Source of the DNA: Cecembia lonarensis LW9 | GTDB lineage: Bacteria; Bacteroidota; Bacteroidia; Cytophagales; Cyclobacteriaceae | Length of the DNA stretch: 64,000 nucleotides | NCBI RefSeq assembly: GCF_000298295.1 | Contig: NZ_AMGM01000003.1 | Location: 1 to 64,000, forward strand | Direction: 5' to 3' | Shown here: positions 16,196 through 23,163 of the stretch, piece by piece | Position numbering within the stretch: the first letter of the stretch is position 1 | Layout of the letters: each line of letters begins with the position of its first letter | The notes under the pieces: model-generated | What the model saw: only the letters and a program-made list of their open reading frames with translations | The model's database searches: none | Told to the model about the DNA's origin: nothing | Made by a program: the position numbers and the translations under genes

Positions 16196-17770
16196 ATGAA
16201 AAAGCTCCAAATCCTTCTAATCGCCCTGTTTTTAACCTCCTTAGCACTTGCCCAAGAAAAAGCCAGTGGCATAGTCTATGAAGACCTAAATAAAAACGGA
16301 AAAAAAGAAAGGAGGGAAAAAGGAATTCCTGGTGTAGCTGTTTCCAATGGAATCCAAGTGGTGCTTACTGATGATAAAGGGAAATACGAAATCCCGATTG
16401 CTGAACATCAAACCCTTTTTGTCATCAAACCATCTGACTATAATCTTCCCCATGATGAAAATAATATTCCACAGTTTTATTATATCCACAAACCGAATGG
16501 GTCACCTTCAGGTTTGAATTATCCAGGAGTTTCACCAACCGGACCACTACCAAAATCGGTTGATTTTGGCTTATACCCTTCTGAAAAAAAGTCATCTTTT
16601 ACTGCTTTGATTTTTGGAGATCCCCAACCATATAATGAGAATGAATTAGACTGGTTCTATGAAGGTATAGTGAAAGAAGTGGCAGGAATTCAAGGCATAA
16701 GCTTTGGTGTTTCCTTAGGTGATATAGTCGGGGATAGGCCCGATTTTTTTCCTGCCTACAAAGATATCATTGGTAAGGTTGGAGTTTCTTGGTTTCAGGT
16801 TATGGGAAATCACGACATGAATTTTGATGCTAGTTCAGATGAATTCAGTGACGAATCTTTTACCGCTGCCTTTGGTCCTGCCACTTATGCTTTCAATCAT
16901 GGAGACGCTCATTTTATCGTCTTAGAAAATATTCTTTACCCAGATCCAAGAGATGGACAGGGCTATTGGGGAGGTCTTAGAAAGGACCAGCTTGCTTTTG
17001 TAGAAAACAATTTAGAATTCGTCCCAAAAGACAAGTTAGTGGTCTTATTGATGCATATTCCACTTTTTGAAGAAAATGGAGATAGTTTCCGTAATGCAGA
17101 TCGGGAAAAAATTTTGGAGCTTATCTCACCCTTTTCAAATACCCTTTCACTTTCAGCGCATACGCATTACATGAAACAGACTTTTTTTGGAAAAGAAGAT
17201 GGATATAATCAAGAAAAACCCCATCACCACTTCAACATTGGTACTCCATCAGGAGACTGGTACAGTGGAAAAATATTAGCAGATGGAACTCCCGCTTCCA
17301 CCATGCGTGATGGATCTCCTAAAGGGTATGTGTTTTTGGAGATAGATGGTAACACCTACCAAACCAAATACAAAGCAGCAGGGAAGTCTTCAGAACACCA
17401 ATTGAATATTCACGCTCCAAAAATCTTGATCGAGGGAGTGAGAACTACAGCGCAAATCGTTGCCAACTTTTTTACCGGTGCCACACAGGATGAGGTTAAA
17501 TTTAGAATCAACCAGGGGGAATGGAAATCCATGTATAATTATGAAGGAACAGACCCAAGTTTTTGGTTGGAGGTTTTGGAATGGGACACTACTGAATACT
17601 TTATTCCAGGTAGAAGACCTTCCAACCCTGCTTTAACAGATCACCTGTGGAGAGCTGCCATGCCGGGGGATTTATCTGCGGGGGAGTACATCATTGAAGT
17701 CGAGGCTACTGACATGTTCGGAAAGAAACATGCAGCAAAGCATTCGTTCAAAGTCATCAAACAACCATAA
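16196..17770 (+). CDS. Exported calcineurin-like phosphoesterase with MetallophosN/C domains
   Basis: The start at 16196 (MKKLQILLIALFLTSLALAQ) gives a signal peptide; the frame also opens at 16139. About 524 residues. An N-terminal Ig-like region (GIVYEDLNKNGKKERREKG, VLTDDKGKYEI) is followed by the phosphoesterase core: FGDPQP, SLGDIVGDRPD, MGNHDMN, LLMHIPLF, LSAHTHYM. A C-terminal beta domain follows (VRTTAQIVANFFTGATQDE). The order matches the MetallophosN-Metallophos-MetallophosC family of Bacteroidota. A periplasmic phosphate ester hydrolase is likely; the substrate is unknown. It ends in a hairpin at 17776-17805. Confidence 0.88.
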   Translation: MKKLQILLIALFLTSLALAQEKASGIVYEDLNKNGKKERREKGIPGVAVSNGIQVVLTDDKGKYEIPIAEHQTLFVIKPSDYNLPHDENNIPQFYYIHKPNGSPSGLNYPGVSPTGPLPKSVDFGLYPSEKKSSFTALIFGDPQPYNENELDWFYEGIVKEVAGIQGISFGVSLGDIVGDRPDFFPAYKDIIGKVGVSWFQVMGNHDMNFDASSDEFSDESFTAAFGPATYAFNHGDAHFIVLENILYPDPRDGQGYWGGLRKDQLAFVENNLEFVPKDKLVVLLMHIPLFEENGDSFRNADREKILELISPFSNTLSLSAHTHYMKQTFFGKEDGYNQEKPHHHFNIGTPSGDWYSGKILADGTPASTMRDGSPKGYVFLEIDGNTYQTKYKAAGKSSEHQLNIHAPKILIEGVRTTAQIVANFFTGATQDEVKFRINQGEWKSMYNYEGTDPSFWLEVLEWDTTEYFIPGRRPSNPALTDHLWRAAMPGDLSAGEYIIEVEATDMFGKKHAAKHSFKVIKQP

Positions 17771-17775
17771 AAAGA

Positions 17776-17805
17776 ATGTCCGGGCAGCAATTACTGCCCG
17801 GACAT
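17776..17805 (+). terminator. Hairpin after the phosphoesterase gene
   Basis: Twelve-nt perfect arms ATGTCCGGGCAG / CTGCCCGGACAT with a CAATTA loop. No T-tract follows, so termination strength is uncertain. It lies between converging genes. Confidence 0.65.
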
Positions 17806-17828
17806 CAATAGTTGGTTTAGTATGGAGA

Positions 17829-18440
17829 CTATTTCAAAATATGATCATTCACCCAGTTAATTTCTTCTTCCCTTATGGTGTGTAACGTATCCTTGAAAAT
17901 CAGGGTTTTGACCTGGGCACCCATTTTTTCAAATTGTGCCGCAGATTCTTCAATTCTGGATAAGGGAACATGCATATCCTGATGGCTTGAGCCGAAGAAT
18001 ACCGGACAACCATCGAAGTCCCCTTCATACTTGGAAGGGTTAAACTTCTCTCCGATCAATCCACCTGTAAAGGCAATCACTCCACCCCATTTTTGGGCAT
18101 GTTGAGCACTATATTCCAAAGAAAGGCAAGCTCCCTGTGAAAAGCCTATAAAGTAAATCTGCCCTGATGAAAATCCTTTGGATTTCAAATCCTCCACGAT
18201 CCCATCCAAAGTCTTCATCGAATTGGAGAAAGCAGGCTCATTGTTATGATCTGGAGCCATAAAGCTAAAAGGGTACCAAGTATTGCCAGGAGCCTGGGGG
18301 GCTACCAAAGCAAATCCATCAAGATTTAGGTGTGCTGCAAGACTTAGTATACTAGCAGTATTCCCACCTCGTCCATGGACCATGATGGCTACTTTCTTGG
18401 CCTTTTCAAGTGCTTGCCCCTTAAAGTCTATGTCAACCAT
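17829..18440 (-). CDS. Phospholipase/carboxylesterase-type hydrolase (MhqD-like)
   Basis: The ATG at 18440 (MVDIDFKGQALEK) overlaps the stop of the upstream dioxygenase gene by 8 nt; a TTG at 18449 is less likely. The 203-residue alpha/beta hydrolase has VHGRGGN (oxyanion region), nucleophile Ser101 in GFSQGA, Asp155 in SSHQDMHVP and His187 in TLHTI. In Bacillus, MhqD is encoded with ring-cleaving dioxygenases under the MarR-type repressor MhqR and helps to tolerate hydroquinones. The same combination here (dioxygenase, YceI, MarR upstream) points to that role. Substrate unproven. Confidence 0.8.
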   Translation of the reverse strand: MVDIDFKGQALEKAKKVAIMVHGRGGNTASILSLAAHLNLDGFALVAPQAPGNTWYPFSFMAPDHNNEPAFSNSMKTLDGIVEDLKSKGFSSGQIYFIGFSQGACLSLEYSAQHAQKWGGVIAFTGGLIGEKFNPSKYEGDFDGCPVFFGSSHQDMHVPLSRIEESAAQFEKMGAQVKTLIFKDTLHTIREEEINWVNDHILK

Positions 18441-19383
18441 AATTTTCAATATTTAAAGTTACTTTCGCCAAACGGCTTTCTATCTTTTCCCTATGAGGTT
18501 CTGCCCAAAGTGGCAATTTTAGCAGTTCACCTAAATGTGCTTCATCCTCATCAATGGCAAAGCCTGGCTCATCGGTCGCTATTTCAAATAAGACTCCTCC
18601 TGGTTCCCTAAAATAAATGGACTTGAAATAATTCCTGTCTTTTACTTCTGTTACTTGATAACCGTTTTCGATGAGAAGATTTTGGATTTTGGCCTGTGTG
18701 GTATCATTTGCCGTTCTGAAGGCGATATGATGCACAGTACCTGCACTTTGAACTCCTTGTCTTCCTTCCTTGTCCAATACAATATCTACAATATCTCCAG
18801 GCTTACCTTCTGTTCCATACCTGTACCGCCCATTTTCTTCGGCTATGAATTGATAATTCATAAATTGGGTGAGCAGCTTTTCGGTCAAATCTTTGGCCTT
18901 AAGGTTAAGGGTCGCTCCGTAAAAACCTCTGATGGCATATTCAACCGGGATATTGCCATAGGTCCATCCGGTTCTAGCATCTTTATCATTGGCAATAAGC
19001 TCTATACCCATACCATCATGGTCTTCAAAGCGTATAAATTTTTCTCCGAAACGTGTCAAAACATCAGAAGTGGGTACTTGATACTTGGCAAGTCTATCCA
19101 TCCAAAAACCCAAGGATTGTGTTGGAATGGAGAAAGCCGTATATGTCAGTTCCCCTGTTCCCTTGGTCCCCTTTCTGGCACCATCAAATGGAAAAGTAGT
19201 GAACACCGTGCCCGGGCTTCCCAACTCATCTCCAAAATAAAAATGGTAGACATCAGGAGCATCGAAATTGATGGTCTTTTTCACCATTCTTAAACCTAAA
19301 ATCCCTGTGTAGAAATCTACATTTTTTTGTGGATTTCCAGCAATAGCCGTGATATGGTGAATGCCTGAAATAAGTGTTGACAT
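18433..19383 (-). CDS. Ring-cleaving dioxygenase, VOC family (MhqO-like)
   Basis: 316 residues made of two vicinal-oxygen-chelate modules: GIHHITAIAGNPQKNVDFY at the start and TVHHIAFRTAND with YFREPGGVLFEIATDEPGF in the second half. The His of GIHH, His of VHHIAF and Glu of FEIATDE are the expected metal ligands. This is the MhqO/LinE-type extradiol dioxygenase family that opens hydroquinone-like rings. It overlaps the MhqD-like gene and lies downstream of YceI and MarR genes on the same strand, so it probably belongs to an electrophile-stress operon. The Fe(II) dependence is family knowledge. Confidence 0.85.
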   Translation of the reverse strand: MSTLISGIHHITAIAGNPQKNVDFYTGILGLRMVKKTINFDAPDVYHFYFGDELGSPGTVFTTFPFDGARKGTKGTGELTYTAFSIPTQSLGFWMDRLAKYQVPTSDVLTRFGEKFIRFEDHDGMGIELIANDKDARTGWTYGNIPVEYAIRGFYGATLNLKAKDLTEKLLTQFMNYQFIAEENGRYRYGTEGKPGDIVDIVLDKEGRQGVQSAGTVHHIAFRTANDTTQAKIQNLLIENGYQVTEVKDRNYFKSIYFREPGGVLFEIATDEPGFAIDEDEAHLGELLKLPLWAEPHREKIESRLAKVTLNIENYG

Positions 19384-19479
19384 GGCCTTTTGAGTTATTT
19401 TTAATGTTTTTTAAACTAATGGGGTCAGTGGGTAATAGGGTATGGAAAATTCCATACCCTATATCAATTGAATTATATC

Positions 19480-19995
19480 TTATTGTTTAACCAATTGAAC
19501 GCTAAGGATGATTTTAACTTGGTCAGAGACAACCACACTTCCTGCCTCTGTCACTGCATTCCACTTTAAGTTAAACTCTTTTCTTGAAATTTTTCCTTCA
19601 ATTTCAAAGCCTGCTTTGGTATTTCCATAGGGATCTTCAGCTACCCCTCCGAAATCAACATCCAATTCAACCGCTTTGGTTACATCACGGATGGTCAAAT
19701 CCCCTTTAAGGGTACCTCCTTCCAAGGTTCCTGAAAAAGACAATTTCGGAAATTGTGCGGCATTGAAGAAATCATCTGATTTCAAGTGTGCATCCCTATC
19801 AGATTGGTTGGTATCAATGCTGTCAATATCGGCAGAAAAAGACACTTTGGCTCCTTGAAAATCATCTGTTGAACTTTCTGCAGCACCTTCAAATTTCCTG
19901 AAATAACCGGTTACAGTTGAAATCACCAGGTGCTTAACTTTAAATGAAACCTCGGAGTGTGTTGGGTCAATGGCCCATTTTGCTGTAGTACTCAT
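19480..19995 (-). CDS. YceI-family protein
   Basis: 171 residues with the YceI lipocalin-like signature: AKWAIDPTHSEVSFKVKHL, TVTGYFRKFEG, HLKSDDFFNAAQFPKLSF and GDLTIRDVTKAVELDVDFGG. There is no signal peptide, so it is cytoplasmic, unlike E. coli YceI. The family binds isoprenoid or quinone-like hydrophobic ligands. It is placed between the MarR regulator and the dioxygenase, and carries TAATGTATATA-like motifs upstream (20028-20057) that are shared with the MarR promoter. A role in quinone stress is inference. Confidence 0.88.
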   Translation of the reverse strand: MSTTAKWAIDPTHSEVSFKVKHLVISTVTGYFRKFEGAAESSTDDFQGAKVSFSADIDSIDTNQSDRDAHLKSDDFFNAAQFPKLSFSGTLEGGTLKGDLTIRDVTKAVELDVDFGGVAEDPYGNTKAGFEIEGKISRKEFNLKWNAVTEAGSVVVSDQVKIILSVQLVKQ

Positions 19996-20027
19996 GTTCT
20001 GTTTTTTTATTTGGTTTGAAATTTACT

Positions 20028-20057
20028 TATATACATTAATTGTTTATACATACATTA
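20028..20057 (-). promoter_or_regulatory. Candidate MarR operators in front of the YceI gene
   Basis: On the minus strand TAATGTATGTATA (20057-20045) and TAATGTATATA (20038-20028) lie 33-62 nt upstream of the YceI ATG. The second copy is identical to the motif in front of the MarR gene at 20539-20550. Confidence 0.5.
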
Positions 20058-20069
20058 TGCAAAAAAATT

Positions 20070-20522
20070 TTACCCTCTCAATCTGTCTAGTAGGTCATTC
20101 AATTGATTTACTTCTTCCTCATTTAATTTGACCAATTCTCTATTTAAACGATAAATGGAGGCCTCTAAGTTTTGAAGCACATCTAAACCTTTGTCAGTGA
20201 TCAAAACATCGACTTGCCTTCTGTCTCTAGCACTTTCCTCTCTAATGACCAACCCTTTTTGCTTCAATTTCTCCACCAGTCTAGAAGCGTTGGACATTCT
20301 GTTCAGCATCCTTTCCTGAATTGAGGAAACTGTAATTGGATTTCCATTTTGTCCTCTCAGAATACGGAGTACATTATACTGCTCTGGTGATAGTCCAAAA
20401 GGTTTAAAAAGGCTGCTTTGCTGTGAAACAATATGGCTTTGGGTGTAAAGCAAATTCACAATCGCCTTGTTATAAGGGTCTTTGAATTCTTTTTGCTTGA
20501 TTGCTTCCTCAATTTTCATCAT
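20070..20522 (-). CDS. MarR-family transcriptional regulator
   Basis: 150 residues. Typical winged helix: LSPEQYNVLRILRGQNGNP, TVSSIQERMLNRMSNASRLV (recognition helix region), KLKQKGLVIREESARDRRQV (wing) and TDKGLDVLQNL. A helical N-terminus serves dimerisation. MarR proteins of the MhqR type are repressors released by quinones or phenols, and usually control adjacent detoxification genes and themselves. The shared motif TAATGTATATA in its own leader (20539-20550) and in front of YceI supports that here. Either of two adjacent ATG codons (20522, 20519) could start it. Confidence 0.9.
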   Translation of the reverse strand: MMKIEEAIKQKEFKDPYNKAIVNLLYTQSHIVSQQSSLFKPFGLSPEQYNVLRILRGQNGNPITVSSIQERMLNRMSNASRLVEKLKQKGLVIREESARDRRQVDVLITDKGLDVLQNLEASIYRLNRELVKLNEEEVNQLNDLLDRLRG

Positions 20523-20538
20523 GAGTTGTTTGGGTATT

Positions 20539-20550
20539 TAATGTATATAC
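20539..20550 (-). promoter_or_regulatory. Candidate MarR autoregulatory site
   Basis: TAATGTATATAC, nearly two-fold symmetric (TGTATATACA core with one change), 17 nt upstream of the MarR start; the 11-nt TAATGTATATA recurs upstream of YceI. Confidence 0.45.
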
Positions 20551-20601
20551 ACATAAAGACATCAAAAAGTTTTCAAAAACCAAAAATATTTTCAAAATTT
20601 A

Positions 20602-21405
20602 TCAGGAATGAGACGCCATCCAATCTCCAATAAGTCTATTGACTTCCTCTGGCTTTTCGATTGTACTGCTATGTCCTGCACCTGGGACCATGTGTAAAAC
20701 CGCATTGGGAATGGACATTTGGATGAATTTCGCCTTTTCGGGTTTGGTGGCCACGTCTTCATCACCCACTACCACCATCGTAGGACACTGGATTTGTCTG
20801 ATCTCTTCCTCCACTCCTTTTCTGTATATCACAGCTTCCACAGAACGGGTAATGGTTCTTTTGTTGGACTGAAGTTCTTTGATCCACTTTTTGTAATCTT
20901 CCTTATTTTTCGGATTCTCCAACCAGCTTTGGGCAAACATGATTTTCATTACCTCTTTGGCCACTTTGGGAATAACGCCAAACCATTTGACTATACCATT
21001 CAAAAATTTATACTTAGGCAAATTTTCTACTGGCTCGGGGTGGGCTGAAGTCTCTAATAAGACCAAACTTTTTATTTTATCCGGATACCTTGCAGCAAGC
21101 CGCATACCTACAAAACCTCCCATAGAAAGACCTACAAAATGAACAGGTTTACATGCCACTTTATCTATCAACTCTAAGGCATCCTGGGTAAGCATGTCCA
21201 TGTCATAGGGACCTTCGGTCACTTCAGATTGACCTTGTCCCCTATGATCATAAGCAATTATGGTGTATTTCTTTTTAAGAAAATCAACCTGATCCAAAAA
21301 CATTTTATGGCTCCAAAGAAGACCATGTGAAAAGATAATGGTCTCTGGACCATCTCCCTCTTTTATATAGAAGATCTTGGCATTGTTGAGTTGTATGTGC
21401 GGCAT
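20602..21405 (-). CDS. Alpha/beta-fold hydrolase
   Basis: 267 residues with the classical fold order: FSHGLLWSHKMF (oxyanion His-Gly), AYDHRGQGQS, nucleophile Ser94 in VGLSMGGFVG, acid Asp217 in VVGDEDVATKPEKA, and His245 in PGAGHSSTIEKP. The relatives are esterases, haloperoxidase-like and 3-oxoadipate enol-lactone hydrolases. No signal peptide, so cytoplasmic. It lies upstream of, and reads in the same direction as, the MarR gene but is separated from it by 79 nt with the candidate MarR site, so it may or may not be part of that regulon. Substrate unknown. Confidence 0.85.
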   Translation of the reverse strand: MPHIQLNNAKIFYIKEGDGPETIIFSHGLLWSHKMFLDQVDFLKKKYTIIAYDHRGQGQSEVTEGPYDMDMLTQDALELIDKVACKPVHFVGLSMGGFVGMRLAARYPDKIKSLVLLETSAHPEPVENLPKYKFLNGIVKWFGVIPKVAKEVMKIMFAQSWLENPKNKEDYKKWIKELQSNKRTITRSVEAVIYRKGVEEEIRQIQCPTMVVVGDEDVATKPEKAKFIQMSIPNAVLHMVPGAGHSSTIEKPEEVNRLIGDWMASHS

Positions 21406-21464
21406 GTAGTCACAATTTAATCAAATTACTATTACAAAGCCAAGAACGGAACCCAATAAGCTCC

Positions 21465-23057
21465 TTACCAATCAAGCCCAGGTTGCTTCAATTTCCTGGC
21501 ATTCTCCCTGTCTTTGTGCTGTTGCACTATTGTACGCACATCTTCAAGGAGTTGTTTAGCATCATAGACTATTCCGTCTTTTACTGTATACTTCACACCA
21601 CCCACTCTAATGGGCTCGTTGTCTTCATCGATACGAATGGCTCCAGTACCATACAACACTTTTAAGTTTTGCAGGGGATTTTCTTCCAAAATCACAAAAT
21701 CCGCCAATTTCCCCACCTCAACGGATCCTATTTCCTTTTCCATGCCGATTGCCTCTGCTGCTTTTAAGGTTGATGCCCTGATCACTTCCAATGGATGAAA
21801 TCCAGCCTCCCTTAATAACTCCATTTCCCTTATGTAAGCAAAACCATACAATTGATAAATAAATCCAGAGTCTGATCCAGTTACTACTCTTCCTCCTCTA
21901 TTTTTATATTCATTAATAAAAGTCATCCATAACCTGTAATTCTCCTTCCATTGGATTTCCTCCTCTGTGGTCCAATCAAACCAATAAGATCCATGTGATT
22001 CTCTACTTGGCTTATAAAACCTCCATAAGGAAGGCAAGGTATATTCATCGTGCCATTCCGCCCTTCTTGTGCGCATTAAATCCCTATTGGCTTCATAAAT
22101 ATTAAATGTTGGAACAATAGTGAAATCCAAATCCAACAATTCCTGCATCACCTTATTCCAATGATCAGAATAGGGAGCGGCTGCTTGCTTCCACAGTTTC
22201 CCAGCTTCTGCAAACCGGTGCTGCTCATTTTGGTAATTATAATCCAAGCGATAATCCTGTATGGTCCTGTCCGTAAAAAGCGCTTCCGGAAGCCCATACC
22301 AGTGTTCCATGGTGGTCAAGCCAGCTCTTGCTGAATGCAGCACATTCCATCTGGCCACATCCATCTGGGCATGGTGCATGGCTGATCTTAATCCAATTCT
22401 TTTGTTCTCCTCCAATGCCGCCTGCATCACTTCCGGGTTGGCCCCAAAAAATTTAATACCATCTCCTCCCCGTCTTTTATTTTCATTGACCCATGCTTTA
22501 GCTTCTTCTGCTGTAGTAATCGTCTTACCTGCTCCTTGACCAAAAACGGTATATGCCAACAATCTTGGCGCTGTAATGGAATTGGCTGCGGCTTTACGTT
22601 TATGGTCAAGCACCCAATCCAGACCGTTGCTGGCAGCAGGATCCCTGACTGTGGTAATGCCATGAGACATCCATAATTTAAAAACATATTCAGCAGGTGT
22701 TCCTTGACCTGTTCCACCTATGTGTCCATGCATGTCAATAAATCCTGGCAGAAGGTAATGCCCTTCCAAGTCCATTACCATATCATTTTCACCTGCCTTT
22801 GGTCTGCGCTCCTCCTTGATGGGCAATCCGGGATAACCGACTACCTTTACTTCAGCAATTATATTTTTCTCTACCACTATGTCCACTGGACCGATCGGTG
22901 GTGCTCCTGTACCATCCACCAAAGTCACTCCTCGAATAATGAGGCGATCATACGGCCCTTCCCCTTCTTTACGATCTGGAGATGGCATGATTTGGGAAAA
23001 CAAGGTAAAAGGAAAGGCTATTAGTCCTACAAATAGAATATGGATAAGTCTTTTCAT
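21465..23057 (-). CDS. Exported metal-dependent amidohydrolase
   Basis: The start at 23057 (MKRLIHILFVGLIAFPFTLF) gives a signal peptide; an earlier start at 23123 is unnecessary. About 530 residues. Amidohydrolase motifs: LLPGFIDMHGHIGG (HxH metal site), TTVRDPAASN, AMHHAQMDVARW, VVTGSDSGF (late Asp ligand) and LKAAEAIGMEKEIGSVEVGK. This composite-domain family includes imidazolonepropionase- and prolidase-like enzymes that cleave C-N bonds in the periplasm. The S9 peptidase gene upstream on the same strand may supply peptides to it; a terminator stands between the two. Substrate not assigned. Confidence 0.85.
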   Translation of the reverse strand: MKRLIHILFVGLIAFPFTLFSQIMPSPDRKEGEGPYDRLIIRGVTLVDGTGAPPIGPVDIVVEKNIIAEVKVVGYPGLPIKEERRPKAGENDMVMDLEGHYLLPGFIDMHGHIGGTGQGTPAEYVFKLWMSHGITTVRDPAASNGLDWVLDHKRKAAANSITAPRLLAYTVFGQGAGKTITTAEEAKAWVNENKRRGGDGIKFFGANPEVMQAALEENKRIGLRSAMHHAQMDVARWNVLHSARAGLTTMEHWYGLPEALFTDRTIQDYRLDYNYQNEQHRFAEAGKLWKQAAAPYSDHWNKVMQELLDLDFTIVPTFNIYEANRDLMRTRRAEWHDEYTLPSLWRFYKPSRESHGSYWFDWTTEEEIQWKENYRLWMTFINEYKNRGGRVVTGSDSGFIYQLYGFAYIREMELLREAGFHPLEVIRASTLKAAEAIGMEKEIGSVEVGKLADFVILEENPLQNLKVLYGTGAIRIDEDNEPIRVGGVKYTVKDGIVYDAKQLLEDVRTIVQQHKDRENARKLKQPGLDW

Positions 23058-23106
23058 TGTAAATCTGCTGGTTAATAGGCACAAAATAATTTTTTCCATT
23101 AGAATT

Positions 23107-23140
23107 AAAAAACCGGTTATCACATAGCTGCAATAACCGG
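23107..23140 (-). terminator. Terminator after the S9 peptidase gene
   Basis: On the minus strand CCGGTTAT, a 12-nt loop, ATAACCGG and then TTTTTT. It lies between the peptidase stop (23164) and the amidohydrolase start (23057), so the two genes are at least partly separate transcripts. Confidence 0.8.
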
Positions 23141-23163
23141 CAATCAGTTTAAAAACCTAAAGT

